Of a stretch of DNA of 64,000 bases, positions 39,437 to 48,635 are shown one piece after another (position 1 is the stretch's first letter; the number at the start of each line of letters is the position of its first letter). This stretch comes from Anaerococcus ihuae (lineage in GTDB: Bacteria > Bacillota > Clostridia > Tissierellales > Peptoniphilaceae), in assembly GCF_928368155.1 (NCBI RefSeq), contig NZ_CAKMRU010000001.1, forward strand, positions 62,001 to 126,000, in the 5' to 3' direction. The notes under the pieces are model-generated. The model had not been told where the DNA came from and did not search any database. It saw nothing but the letters and a program-made list of their open reading frames with translations. The position numbers and the translations under genes are program-made.

Positions 39437-40000
39437 TTACACTTTTCTTATAGAAATTAGGAAGGGAGGGTTGTTAATTTGATTGAAAAACTCATATTTT
39501 ATAAGTTGAAATTTTTTCTGGTCCAAATTTTTTAGAAAATCACCAACATATAAAGCCTCGTTTTTGCCAGCTTCATGGCCTGGATAAAAAGTTATTAGGA
39601 TTAGGCCATTTTTATTTAACAAACTTAAAGCCGATTCCAGTGACTTAATTACAGACTTATAATTTGTTGTAATTGACTTATTTCCTCTTGGCAAAAATCC
39701 CAAATTATAGATAAAAAGATCGATTTTTTCTTCTATATATTTTTCAATATTTTTATGATCATCAAGGATAAATTTAAAATTTTCCCTTTGACCTATAAGT
39801 TTTTGACATCTTTCTTGTGAAAGTTTTTGTATATCAAAGGCATACAAGATTTTTGGATTTTTCTTATCTAAAATAAATTTTGAATCATTTCCGTTTCCAG
39901 CCGTCATATCACAGGCTCTTATATTATTTTTCACCCTATTTTCTATCAAATAATGGGAAAGTTTTACCGGATTATTTATAATTTCATCAGTATATATCAT
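39437..40000 (-). CDS. mnmM: tRNA mnm5(s2)U34 methyltransferase MnmM (YtqB type)
   Basis: 187 residues, Rossmann-type SAM-dependent methyltransferase. SAM loop CDMTAGNGND near residue 30 and the family mark NLGFLPRGNKSITT near 99. The B. subtilis relative finishes the mnm5 group on the wobble uridine of some tRNAs. It overlaps immA by 14 bases, so it is the third gene of the xre-immA operon, an odd place for a tRNA gene. Confidence 0.82.
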   Translation of the reverse strand: MIYTDEIINNPVKLSHYLIENRVKNNIRACDMTAGNGNDSKFILDKKNPKILYAFDIQKLSQERCQKLIGQRENFKFILDDHKNIEKYIEEKIDLFIYNLGFLPRGNKSITTNYKSVIKSLESALSLLNKNGLILITFYPGHEAGKNEALYVGDFLKNLDQKKFQLIKYEFFNQINNPPFLISIRKV

Positions 40001-40538
40001 GATTTCTTATATCCTTACCGTCAATATCCTTAAAAAAGTTAGGGTCTGCCTCTTCTTTTTTTATTTTCATGCCCATCCTGTGCATTTCATTTAATTTAAA
40101 AATCATAAGATTTACATTTACATCATACATAGAGGCCAGCTGATTATAGGTGTAGCCTTCTTTTATATCATCTATAAGCTCTTTTTCATCCAAAAGAAGG
40201 TGGGCTGCAAAAATATTTGCACACAATTCCATCTCACTATTTATATCAAAAAGCTCATATTCAATTAGATTTTCATTTTTAGCCATGTCCTTGTGATAAA
40301 TATGATGTCCCAATTCATGGGCAAAAACCATATTTTGAATTCTTTTATCTACAAAGGGATTGTAAAAAACAAAAGAATTTCTTTTTATAATTTTGTACAT
40401 GCCCAAAAGTTTTGTGTTCTCTTTAAAAGCGATTATATTTACACCACTTTGAATTAAAATTTCTTTTGGATTTCTGCTATCATATTTTTTTATTAATTTT
40501 TTTACATCATCAAAAATTTGATCGTATAAAAAAGACAT
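39987..40538 (-). CDS. ImmA/IrrE-family metallopeptidase
   Basis: 183 residues. Zinc motif HELGH at 74-78 (VFAHELGHHIYHK) with a third ligand probably E104 in SEMELCANIFAAHLL. Proteases of this family cut a partner XRE repressor, in ICEBs1 ImmA-ImmR and in Deinococcus IrrE(PprI)-DdrO, switching on genes under DNA damage. The partner repressor gene lies 7 bases upstream and the DNA polymerase gene beyond that. This supports a damage-response role by analogy. Confidence 0.9.
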   Translation of the reverse strand: MSFLYDQIFDDVKKLIKKYDSRNPKEILIQSGVNIIAFKENTKLLGMYKIIKRNSFVFYNPFVDKRIQNMVFAHELGHHIYHKDMAKNENLIEYELFDINSEMELCANIFAAHLLLDEKELIDDIKEGYTYNQLASMYDVNVNLMIFKLNEMHRMGMKIKKEEADPNFFKDIDGKDIRNHDIY

Positions 40539-40545
40539 AATTCAC

Positions 40546-40944
40546 CTAATTTTTGTGAGGATTGTATTTTTTATTTTTACTTTTTGCTATATAGTAGGCT
40601 TCTTGAATGGAATCAAGGATTGCTTTTTTATCCTCTTCATCTATTTCTCCACCTGCCATAAGTCCAATTACTCCCTCAACCATTTCCTTTGCATCCTTTG
40701 CTCCCTTGTAGCCGTATTTTTCCCTGGCATCAAGAATAAAATTATCCTCATCAGTTACAAGATAATCGTGGCTTGTGTCCAAAACTTCTGCAAGTTTATC
40801 ATAAACTTTTCTATATCTAGGTTTTGATTCTCCTGTTTCATATCTTGAAATAGTTTTTAAAGAAACCCCAACAAGTTTTGCAAGCTCTTCTTGGGTTAAA
40901 TTTTTATTTTCACGAAGTTGTCTTAACTTAGGTCCAAAACTCAT
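40546..40944 (-). CDS. XRE-family repressor, partner of ImmA-type protease
   Basis: 132 residues. Residues about 5-57 form a helix-turn-helix (LRQLRENKNLTQEELAKLVG, then VSLKTISRYETGES). The C-terminal 70 residues are acidic and probably hold the dimer and cleavage region. It starts 140 bases from the divergent polymerase gene; between them lies the array of GTC repeats at 40969-41068. It probably represses both directions until cut by the ImmA-type protease. Confidence 0.9.
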   Translation of the reverse strand: MSFGPKLRQLRENKNLTQEELAKLVGVSLKTISRYETGESKPRYRKVYDKLAEVLDTSHDYLVTDEDNFILDAREKYGYKGAKDAKEMVEGVIGLMAGGEIDEEDKKAILDSIQEAYYIAKSKNKKYNPHKN

Positions 40945-40968
40945 ACTCTCTCCTTAATAGACACTCAA

Positions 40969-41068
40969 AGTCTTTTGAAGTCATTAAAAGTCTTGACAAA
41001 AGACATTAAGCGTCTTAAAATTTAATCAAGTCATTTAATGTCATAATTATACAATATTAGTCATTTAA
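40969..41068. promoter_or_regulatory. repeat array with polymerase promoter between xre and dinB
   Basis: Three decamers stand head to tail: AGTCTTTTGA (40969), AGTCATTAAA (40979) and AGTCTTGACA (40989). Related units follow: AAGACATTA in the reverse sense (41000), CGTCTTAAAA (41011), AGTCATTTAA (41029), TGTCATAATT (41039) and AGTCATTTAA (41059). A promoter TTGACA (40993-40998), 17 bases, TAAAAT (41016-41021) lies inside, its -35 being part of the third decamer. Bound repressor would cover the promoter. Many units sit a helical turn apart. Confidence 0.7.
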
Positions 41069-41084
41069 GTTCAAGGAGGAAAAA

Positions 41085-42323
41085 GTGATTAGAACAATTC
41101 TTCATTCAGATATGAATTCTTGTTATGCATCAATCGAGGCGAAATTAAATCCAAAATTAAAAAATAAGGCCATGGCAGTTGCAGGAGATCCAAAAAATAG
41201 GCATGGGATAATTCTTGCAAAAAGTCAAGAAGCAAAAATAATGGGAGTTAAAACGGGAGAGGCAATTTGGCAGGCAAAAATTAAATGTCCAAATTTAATT
41301 TTAGTTTCTCCTCACTATGAAAAATATTTAGAATTTTCAAGAAAAGCTAGAAAAATTTATTACTCTTACACAAACAGGGTTGAGCCCTTTGGACTTGATG
41401 AATGTCGGCTTGATGTAAGCGAAAGTTTAAAACTTTTTGGAAACGGAGAAGAAATTGCTGGTCAAATAAGAGAAAGAATGAAAAAAGAATTGGGAATAAC
41501 TGTAAGCGTTGGAGTTTCCTTTAATAAAGTTTTTGCAAAACTTGGTTCAGATCTAAAAAAGCCCGATGCCACAAGCGTTATAAAAAAAGAAAATTTCAAA
41601 CAAATAGTTTGGCCCTTGGATATTTCTTCTATAATTGGGATAGGAAAGGCAACAAAGAAAAAATTAAATGGAATAGGAATTTATACTTTGGGAGATCTTG
41701 CAAATACAGATTCTGATGCAATAAGGGGAATTTTAGGAATAAATGGACTTTATTTATGGCAATATGCAAATGGTCTTGACGATAGGCCGGTAAAAGATTA
41801 TTCCTATAAGGAAATTATAAAAACTATAGGAAATTCATCAACTCTTGTTGAAGATTTATATACAAATGAGGAAGTTTACAATATTTTTCAAATTTTGGCA
41901 CTAAATGTTTCAAAAAGACTTAGGGAGGCAAATCTTTCTGCAATGGGAGTTAAGATTTTTATTAGGGATAATAATTTGTTTTCTTTTGAATTTCAAATGC
42001 CAATAAATAATCCGACCCAATCTTCAATAATTCTTTCTGAAAAAGCTATAAAACTTTTTAAAGAAAAATATAAGTGGAATTTTCCTATAAGAGCCTTGGG
42101 ACTTAGGGCGATAAATTTGGTGGATGAAAAAATTCCAGCCCAAACATATATTTTTTCTGATTATAAAAAAATATTAAAGAAAGAAAAATTGGACAAGGTA
42201 ATTTATGATATAAGAAAAAAATATGATAAAAATGCTATAACTTTTGCCTCTTTAAAAAATAATAAAAAATATCCAAAAGATAAAACTGAAATAGTAACAC
42301 TACCAAATGGTAGGATTAGATGA
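41085..42323 (+). CDS. dinB: Y-family DNA polymerase (DinB/UmuC type)
   Basis: 412 residues. The start is GTG at 41085, set by AAGGAGG 7 bases before; the protein opens MIRTILHSDMNSCYASIE, D9 being a metal ligand. The second acidic site is in GLDECRLDVSE. The little-finger domain follows from about residue 240. It closely follows the branch often annotated as DNA repair protein or DNA polymerase IV in Firmicutes. It copies past damaged template with low fidelity. Its promoter lies inside the GTC repeat array, so control by the xre-immA pair is likely. No LexA box is seen. Confidence 0.92.
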   Translation: MIRTILHSDMNSCYASIEAKLNPKLKNKAMAVAGDPKNRHGIILAKSQEAKIMGVKTGEAIWQAKIKCPNLILVSPHYEKYLEFSRKARKIYYSYTNRVEPFGLDECRLDVSESLKLFGNGEEIAGQIRERMKKELGITVSVGVSFNKVFAKLGSDLKKPDATSVIKKENFKQIVWPLDISSIIGIGKATKKKLNGIGIYTLGDLANTDSDAIRGILGINGLYLWQYANGLDDRPVKDYSYKEIIKTIGNSSTLVEDLYTNEEVYNIFQILALNVSKRLREANLSAMGVKIFIRDNNLFSFEFQMPINNPTQSSIILSEKAIKLFKEKYKWNFPIRALGLRAINLVDEKIPAQTYIFSDYKKILKKEKLDKVIYDIRKKYDKNAITFASLKNNKKYPKDKTEIVTLPNGRIR

Positions 42324-42325
42324 AA

Positions 42326-42358
42326 TAGGATTTAATATGGTTTAAATCCTACTTTTTT
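42326..42358 (+). terminator. terminator of dinB
   Basis: AGGATTTAA (42327-42335) pairs with TTAAATCCT (42342-42350) and is followed by TTTTTT. Confidence 0.88.
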
Positions 42359-42387
42359 GTCCACTTAAGTGAGTTGAGCTAAATAAG

Positions 42388-42615
42388 GAGATTGAAGCTA
42401 AGATATGTAAAAATTATATGTATATTTTTGTAGAAAGACCACCGAAATATTCAATATCTCAGATTATGGGATATATAAAAAGTTCATTAATAATATTTGA
42501 TAGATAGCAAATTTAAAATTAAAATACGGAAATAGATATTTTTGGTGTAGAGGATAATATGTAGATACAGTGGGAAGAAATAAAAAAATAATTATGGTCT
42601 AGTCAGAACAAATAG
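42388..42615 (+). pseudogene. remnant of IS200/IS605-family transposase TnpA
   Basis: Reading frames with several stops and shifts together spell the C-terminal half of a TnpA Y1 transposase. First KNYMYIFVERPPKYSISQIM and GYIK, then IIFDR, then after a frame change KYGNRYFWCRG, a stop, and YVDTVGRNKKII. The catalytic HxH is changed to YMY, and the tyrosine helix region is only partly left. The N-terminal half is missing. No intact ends were found; an imperfect hairpin AACGGGAAAAGCTTTTACCGGTT followed by T (42630-42660) may be the old right end or a terminator. Long dead. Confidence 0.7.
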
Positions 42616-42770
42616 TTATAAATTTATCTAACGGGAAAAGCTTTTACCGGTTTATTTTTTTGGGTATATTTATAAAATTTTTTTATATTTTTTGATTTTT
42701 CACAAAGTCTAATACTCTAATTATTAACACTATAAGTTTGTACTTATGACATCGATTATAAATAAATAAT

Positions 42771-42799
42771 TTTACTATTAAAAACGTTTTCTATATAAT
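42771..42799 (+). promoter_or_regulatory. promoter of the aspartate operon with cre-like site
   Basis: TTTACT (42771-42776), 17 bases, TATAAT (42794-42799). Between them TAAAAACGTTTTCT (42779-42792) matches 12 of 14 positions of the catabolite-responsive element read by CcpA. A bound CcpA would block the promoter, so sugar would repress aspartate breakdown. The rest of the 554-base gap 42324-42877 holds the dinB terminator, the IS remnant and A/T-rich DNA. Confidence 0.5.
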
Positions 42800-42877
42800 T
42801 ATATTTGAAAATAGCTACTAATGTTTATTATAATTGTAGAGGATTCAAAATTATTAAGTGAATTTATGGAGGAAATT

Positions 42878-44296
42878 ATGACTAAGTTTCGTAGAGAACA
42901 TGATTCTGTTGGTGAAATGGATATATTAGAAAATGCTTATTATGGTGCAAATGCCAAAAGAGCAGAGGAAAATTTCCCAATAACAGGTCTTAAGGCTGAT
43001 GATAAATTTTTAGATGCTATGGTTGAGGTTAAAAAGGCTGCAGCAATAGAAAATGAAAAATTAGCTTTAATTTCAAAAGAACAAAAAGATGCTATTATTT
43101 ATGCTTGTGATAAAATTCTTGGTGGAGAATACAGAGAAAACTTTATTGTAGATCCTATTCAAGGTGGAGCTGGTACAAGCTACAACATGAATGCTAATGA
43201 AATTATTGCAAATATAGCAAATGAAAAACTTGGTGGAGGTCTTGGAGTTTATGATAAGGTTCATCCAAATGATGATGTAAATAAAGGACAATCTACAAAT
43301 GATGTTATCCCAACAAGTGGAAAAATTGCTCTTGTTAGATATTTTATGGAACTTAAAGATGAATGTGGAAAACTTTTAGAATCTTTTGATAAAAAAGCAA
43401 AAGAATTTAAAGATGTTTACAAAATGGGTCGTACTCAACTTCAAGATGCTGTTCCAATTAGTTTAGGCCAAGAATTTAATGCTTATCATTCAGTAATAAA
43501 AAGAGATTATGAAAGACTAGAAAAAGCTATTGAAGCCTTATCAAGCGTAAACTTGGGTGGTACTGCTATAGGAACTGGACTTAATGCTGATGCTACATAT
43601 GTAAATGAAATAGTTGATGTATTAAAAGAAGTTACAGGTCTTGATTTAAAACAAGCAGAAGATTTAGTTGATGGAACACAAAATTTGGACGGATTTTTAT
43701 ATGCATCATCAATTTTAAAAACTTTTGCTGTATCTCTTTCAAAAATTTCTAACGATTTAAGGCTTATGTCTTCAGGTCCACAAACAGGAATTGGTGATAT
43801 TAATCTACCAGTTAGACAAGCAGGATCATCAATAATGCCAGGAAAAGTAAATCCAGTTATACCAGAAGTTGTAAGCCAAGTTGCCTTTGCAGTTTGTGGA
43901 AATGATACTACTGTAACAATGGCAGTTGAAGCTGGACAATTAGAACTTAATGCTTTTGAACCAGTTATATTTTACAAACTTTTTGAATCTCTAAGAGCTC
44001 TAAAAGGTGCAATTTATACATTAAAAGTTAATTGTATAGATGGAATCACAGCTAATAAAGACTTATTATTAGAAGAAGTTGAAAAATGTGTAGGACTTGT
44101 TACAGCCCTAGCTCCACATATCGGATATGAAAAATCAAGTGAGATTGCTCATGAGGCTCAAGATACAGGTAAAACTGTAAGAGAAATTGTTCTTGAAGAA
44201 AAATTATTAGGCGAAGCTGAACTTGATAAAATATTAGACTTCAAAAAAATGATTACACCTGGAATCTTAGAAGAGGATAAATTGGATGAAAAATAA
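42878..44296 (+). CDS. aspA: aspartate ammonia-lyase
   Basis: 472 residues. It splits L-aspartate to fumarate and ammonia. The ATG at 42878 follows GGAGG and gives the family start MTKFRREHDSVGEMDI; an in-frame ATG at 42821 would add 19 residues and lacks a ribosome binding site. Conserved: GAGTSYNMNANEIIAN near 105, KVHPNDDVNKGQSTNDVIPT and the lyase signature SSIMPGKVNP just after G316. The T-S-x-N-MNANE run separates it from fumarase. First gene of an operon. Confidence 0.93.
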   Translation: MTKFRREHDSVGEMDILENAYYGANAKRAEENFPITGLKADDKFLDAMVEVKKAAAIENEKLALISKEQKDAIIYACDKILGGEYRENFIVDPIQGGAGTSYNMNANEIIANIANEKLGGGLGVYDKVHPNDDVNKGQSTNDVIPTSGKIALVRYFMELKDECGKLLESFDKKAKEFKDVYKMGRTQLQDAVPISLGQEFNAYHSVIKRDYERLEKAIEALSSVNLGGTAIGTGLNADATYVNEIVDVLKEVTGLDLKQAEDLVDGTQNLDGFLYASSILKTFAVSLSKISNDLRLMSSGPQTGIGDINLPVRQAGSSIMPGKVNPVIPEVVSQVAFAVCGNDTTVTMAVEAGQLELNAFEPVIFYKLFESLRALKGAIYTLKVNCIDGITANKDLLLEEVEKCVGLVTALAPHIGYEKSSEIAHEAQDTGKTVREIVLEEKLLGEAELDKILDFKKMITPGILEEDKLDEK

Positions 44297-44312
44297 ATTT
44301 TAGGAGGATTTT

Positions 44313-45617
44313 ATGACTGCAAATGAAAAAAAGAAAATGAGCCCAACCAAAAAGATATTATTATCAATGCTCATTGGTCTTGTAGTAGGTATAGGACTTC
44401 ACTATATAGTTCCAGATGGATTTTTTAAAAAATCTGTTTTGATTGATGGTGTATTCTTCCTATTTGGACAAGGTTTTGTTAGATTATTACAAATGCTTGT
44501 AGTACCACTTGTATTTTTCTCAATTGGTACAGGCGTTATGCAAATGAGAGATGTTTCCCAATTTGGTAGAGTTGCTATAAGAACTTTGGTTTTATATTTA
44601 ATAACAACAGCTCTTGCTATAGCTATAGCTTTGTTTATTGCAAAATTATTAAAACCAGGTGTAGGAATGAACCTTGCTGAGGCTACAAAATCAGCAGCTC
44701 CAGCAGCAGATGCCGAAGAGGCACCAACATTAATAGAAACTTTGGTAAATATAATTCCAAAAAATCCTATTGAATCACTAGCAAACGGAGATATGCTTCA
44801 AGTAATATTCTGGGCATTTTTATCTGGTATAGTTATAGGAAAATTTGGTCAAGAATTAAAATTATTAGAAGACTTTATGAATGTTGGAAATGATTTTATG
44901 ATGAAAGTTACAGCCTTAGTAATGAAGGCTGCACCAATCGGTGTATTTGCATTAATTGCTAGAACATTTACAGATATAGGACTTGGAATAGTAGGACCAC
45001 TTCTTACTTTCTTGGGATCAGTATTAGGTTCAATGGTTATTTTAATACTAGTAGCCTATATACCATTAATTTCTTTAACTTCAAAGAAAAGTCCAAGTCA
45101 TTTCTTGAAAAAAGTATTTCCAGTTTATACCTTTGCTTTTTCATCAGCATCATCAAACGCAACAATTCCATTAACCCTATCATCATGTGATACACTCGGA
45201 ATCCCAAGAGAAATTTCATCTTTTACAATTCCACTAGGTGCAACAATCAACATGAATGGTACAGCAATCTATCAAGGTTGTGCTGTAATATTTATAGCAA
45301 ATGCTTATGGAATAGATTTAACATTTGGTAACTTGGTAACAGTTATTTTGACAGCGGTTTTATCATCAATTGGTACAGCAGGAGTTCCAGGAAGTGGAAT
45401 GATAATGCTATCAATGGTTCTTTCATCAGTTGGACTTCCAGTAGAAGGCGTAAGCTTAATTATGAGTGTTGAAAGAATAGTTGACATGTTTAGAACAGCT
45501 CTAAACGTAACAGGTGACGTTGTTTCTACATTTGTTTCTGCAACAGCAGAAAAATTATTAGATCAAGAAAGATATCTTTCAGATGAAAAACCTGAAATGG
45601 AAGAAGTTAAATTCTAA
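44313..45617 (+). CDS. dicarboxylate/amino-acid:cation symporter (DAACS family)
   Basis: 434 residues, eight membrane segments plus two re-entrant hairpins. The substrate region shows FSSASSNATIPLTLS, a serine-rich hairpin, and NMNGTAIYQG, where the NMNGT motif binds sodium. GTAGVPGSGMIML forms the second hairpin. Relatives GltP/GltT/DctA carry aspartate, glutamate or C4-dicarboxylates. Its place between aspartate lyase and racemase argues for aspartate. The start is 16 bases after aspA with AGGAGG. Confidence 0.9.
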   Translation: MTANEKKKMSPTKKILLSMLIGLVVGIGLHYIVPDGFFKKSVLIDGVFFLFGQGFVRLLQMLVVPLVFFSIGTGVMQMRDVSQFGRVAIRTLVLYLITTALAIAIALFIAKLLKPGVGMNLAEATKSAAPAADAEEAPTLIETLVNIIPKNPIESLANGDMLQVIFWAFLSGIVIGKFGQELKLLEDFMNVGNDFMMKVTALVMKAAPIGVFALIARTFTDIGLGIVGPLLTFLGSVLGSMVILILVAYIPLISLTSKKSPSHFLKKVFPVYTFAFSSASSNATIPLTLSSCDTLGIPREISSFTIPLGATINMNGTAIYQGCAVIFIANAYGIDLTFGNLVTVILTAVLSSIGTAGVPGSGMIMLSMVLSSVGLPVEGVSLIMSVERIVDMFRTALNVTGDVVSTFVSATAEKLLDQERYLSDEKPEMEEVKF

Positions 45618-45619
45618 TT

Positions 45620-46336
45620 ATGAAAAATTTCTTTGTGATTTTGGGAGGAATGGGGACTTTGGCAACAACAAATTTTTTAAACGATCTAAATGAAGCTTAT
45701 AAGCCAAATTCAGATCAAGAAAATTTGAATTATATGGTTTTAAACCATGCCACAATCCCCGACAGAACCTCCTTTATATTAAAAAAATCAGACGAAAACC
45801 CTTTTGATTATTTAAAAGAGGATATAGAAAGTGTTGATAAACTAAATCCAGATTTTTATGTAATAACTTGTAACACTGCACATTTTTTCTATGACGATTT
45901 ACAAAAACTCACAAAAAAACCGATTATAAACATGATTGAGCTTGTAGAAAATAAGTTAAATAATTTAAAAAAATCTTCAACAATAGGAATATTTGCAACT
46001 GAAGGAACAATAAAAAGTAAATTATTCAACAATATTATAGAAAAATGTGGTCACAAGGTTTTAGTATCATCAAAAAACACGCAAGAAAATATTAATGCTT
46101 GTCTTTATAGTGATGTAAAGGAAAAGGGAGAAATAAATTTCAAAAGATATCATAAAACTTTAGAATCTATGATGGATGAGGGAGCAGATTATATAATTAT
46201 AGGCTGCACCGAGGCTTCATTTATAAATTCTAAAGATAAAGATAGCTCATTGTATCCTTTGATTGATAGTGAGAAGGAACTGGTTGATGAAAGTTTGAAA
46301 TTGGCACTTAAACTTCAAAAAAACATAGAAATTTAG
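45620..46336 (+). CDS. aspartate/glutamate racemase family protein
   Basis: 238 residues, cofactor-independent. The two catalytic cysteines are C84 in TCNTAHFF and C196 in IIGCTEAS; the start GGMGTLAT is typical. It begins 2 bases after the transporter stop and ends 8 bases before the LysR gene. Most likely it converts D-aspartate to the L form that aspartate ammonia-lyase needs, so both forms can be fermented. Glutamate racemase MurI is less likely because the fingerprint is that of the YgeA/RacX branch. Confidence 0.88.
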   Translation: MKNFFVILGGMGTLATTNFLNDLNEAYKPNSDQENLNYMVLNHATIPDRTSFILKKSDENPFDYLKEDIESVDKLNPDFYVITCNTAHFFYDDLQKLTKKPIINMIELVENKLNNLKKSSTIGIFATEGTIKSKLFNNIIEKCGHKVLVSSKNTQENINACLYSDVKEKGEINFKRYHKTLESMMDEGADYIIIGCTEASFINSKDKDSSLYPLIDSEKELVDESLKLALKLQKNIEI

Positions 46337-46344
46337 GAGAAGAT

Positions 46345-47253
46345 ATGTCAGAGATGGACTTGGAATATATTAGAGCCATACTAAAATATGGATCTATGAC
46401 AGCTGCCTCAAAAAAAATCTATATTTCCCAATCCGCCCTAAGCCAACACATAATTAGGATTGAGAAAAAATTGGGAGTCGAAATATTTAATAGGGATTTT
46501 AAACCCATAAAACTTACAGAGGCAGGAGAAATTTATAAAAAGTCCCTTGAAGACATGGAAAAATTAAAAGAAGATACCCTTTTAAAAATTGAGGAAATAA
46601 ATAAGCTAAAAATTGGAGAAATATCAGTTGGATCAACTGATTATCAAACTTATTTTTTCCTATCCAAAATTTTAAAAGATTTCCACAAGGATTATCCTGG
46701 TATAAAAATTAAATTAGTTGAAGCTAAAACTGATCAACTTAATGTTTTTGCCTTAAAAGGAATTTGTGATTTTTCTATAACCTATGAAACAAGTAGGTTT
46801 GATGATTTGGAAAGTATTAATTTATACAGGGAGGACGTATTTTTGGCCATGTCAAAAGAAAGTCCTTTAAAAAAATTACTTTCGGAAAAAGGAGATATAA
46901 AATCAATTGAGGCGAAAAATTTGATTGGGCAAAATATTATAAGAATGAAACAAGGACAAAATCTTATTTTGCAATATCAAGAACTTGATAAATTTACTGA
47001 GGATTCATTAAAAACTGTTCTTGAAACCGATTCTATATTTATTGCTGAAAAATGTGTGAGGGAAAATATGGGACTTGCTATCCTTCCTGAATCGATGCTT
47101 AAAGAAAAAAAGGATGATCTTATATATTTCAAACTAAAAGAAGGTTTATCATCAAGAACAACAATGATAAATTATTCAAAAAAACACAGGTTAAAAAGAA
47201 TAACAAATATTTTTATTGATAGATTAAAAGAATACGCAAACGAAGAATTTTAG
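46345..47253 (+). CDS. LysR-family transcriptional regulator
   Basis: 302 residues. N-terminal helix-turn-helix (GSMTAASKKIYISQSALSQH, residues about 16-35), then a co-inducer domain. It lies within the aspartate operon, transcribed the same way as its likely targets; LysR genes usually stand divergent, so this arrangement suggests it controls its own operon. An aspartate- or dicarboxylate-type effector is a guess. Confidence 0.9.
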   Translation: MSEMDLEYIRAILKYGSMTAASKKIYISQSALSQHIIRIEKKLGVEIFNRDFKPIKLTEAGEIYKKSLEDMEKLKEDTLLKIEEINKLKIGEISVGSTDYQTYFFLSKILKDFHKDYPGIKIKLVEAKTDQLNVFALKGICDFSITYETSRFDDLESINLYREDVFLAMSKESPLKKLLSEKGDIKSIEAKNLIGQNIIRMKQGQNLILQYQELDKFTEDSLKTVLETDSIFIAEKCVRENMGLAILPESMLKEKKDDLIYFKLKEGLSSRTTMINYSKKHRLKRITNIFIDRLKEYANEEF

Positions 47254-47266
47254 ATCGAGGTAAAAA

Positions 47267-48625
47267 ATGAAATTTAGACAAGAAGAAGATTCTCTAGGAA
47301 TTGTAAATGTTCCGGCTGATCATTTTTGGGGAGCACAAACTGAAAGATCTTTAGAAAATTTTCCTCAAGAAGTTGAAAAAATGCCACATTCACAAATTAT
47401 GGCAATAGCAAGTATAAAAAGAAGTGCTGCTATTGTAAATAATAAAGAAGGAAAATTAGACGATAAGAAAAAAGATTTGATTGTAGATGCTTGCGATAGA
47501 ATTTTAAAAGGAGAATTTGACAATGAATTTCCGCTAACAGTTTGGCAAACTGGTTCTGGTACCCAAACAAATATGAATGTCAATGAAGTAGTAAGCCATA
47601 TTGCAAATGAAAATGAAAAAATTATCCATCCAAACGACCATGTAAATATGAGCCAATCTTCAAATGATGTTTTTCCAACAGCAATGCATCTTTCAACTTA
47701 CAAAAATTTGAATGAAAAATTATTGGAAGAATTGCCAAAAACAATTGATGCAATTAAAAAGTTGGAAGAAGAAAATAAAGAAATAATTAAAACAGGAAGA
47801 ACTCACCTTCAAGATGCAACACCTGTAAAACTTTCTCAAGAAATTTCTGCTTGGAGAACTTGCCTTGAAAGAGATTTAAAAGTTTTAGAAGAAGTTAAAG
47901 AAGAATTGACCTACCTTGCTATAGGCGGTACTGCAGTTGGAACTGGAATAAATGCAAAAAAAGAATTTGGCGATGAAATGGCAAAAGAGCTTTCAGATTT
48001 TTATGGATTTGAATTTAAATCTGATGAAAATAAATTTTATCAATTGTCATCAAAATCAGCCCTTGTAAATGTTCACGGAACAATCAAGGCCCTTGCTACT
48101 GATCTTTATAAAATTGCAAATGATATTAGATTTTTATCATGCGGCCCAAGATGCGGAATAAGTGAACTTGCAATTCCTGCAAACGAACCAGGTTCTTCAA
48201 TCATGCCAGGAAAAGTAAACCCAACCCAAGTTGAATCTATGACAATGGTTTGTATAAAAGTTATGGCAAATGATTTTGCAATTTCTATGGCAAATACTCA
48301 AGGACAATTGCAACTAAACGCCTACATGCCATTAATAATTCATTCAATGGACAATTCAATTACACTTTTATCTAAATCATTAAAATGTTTTAGAGAAAAA
48401 TTATTGGAAGGCCTTGTAGCTAACAAAGAAAATATTGAAAAAAATCTTGAAAATTCATTAATGCTAGTAACAAGTCTTTCACCACATATTGGATATGATA
48501 AAGCAAGTAAAATTGCAAAATATGCTTTTAATAATAATCTAACATTAAAACAAGCTAGCCACGAACTAGGATATTTAGAAGATAGAGAATTTGACGAAAT
48601 AGTAAAACCAGAAAAAATGGTTTAA
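47267..48625 (+). CDS. fumC: fumarate hydratase class II
   Basis: 452 residues. GSGTQTNMNVNEVVSHIAN near residue 100, HPNDHVNMSQSSNDVFPTAM, TGRTHLQDATPV and GSSIMPGKVNPTQ (from G309) are the fumarase C set. It hydrates the fumarate made by aspartate ammonia-lyase, giving malate. It shares the lyase fold with aspA in this operon, but the two are clearly different enzymes. The gap to malic enzyme is 10 bases. Confidence 0.94.
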   Translation: MKFRQEEDSLGIVNVPADHFWGAQTERSLENFPQEVEKMPHSQIMAIASIKRSAAIVNNKEGKLDDKKKDLIVDACDRILKGEFDNEFPLTVWQTGSGTQTNMNVNEVVSHIANENEKIIHPNDHVNMSQSSNDVFPTAMHLSTYKNLNEKLLEELPKTIDAIKKLEEENKEIIKTGRTHLQDATPVKLSQEISAWRTCLERDLKVLEEVKEELTYLAIGGTAVGTGINAKKEFGDEMAKELSDFYGFEFKSDENKFYQLSSKSALVNVHGTIKALATDLYKIANDIRFLSCGPRCGISELAIPANEPGSSIMPGKVNPTQVESMTMVCIKVMANDFAISMANTQGQLQLNAYMPLIIHSMDNSITLLSKSLKCFREKLLEGLVANKENIEKNLENSLMLVTSLSPHIGYDKASKIAKYAFNNNLTLKQASHELGYLEDREFDEIVKPEKMV

Positions 48626-48635
48626 GGAGAAAATA

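Noticed and set aside
42821-42877. Longer aspartate ammonia-lyase from the ATG at 42821
   Set aside because: No ribosome binding site, added residues unlike the family, and GGAGG precedes the ATG at 42878.
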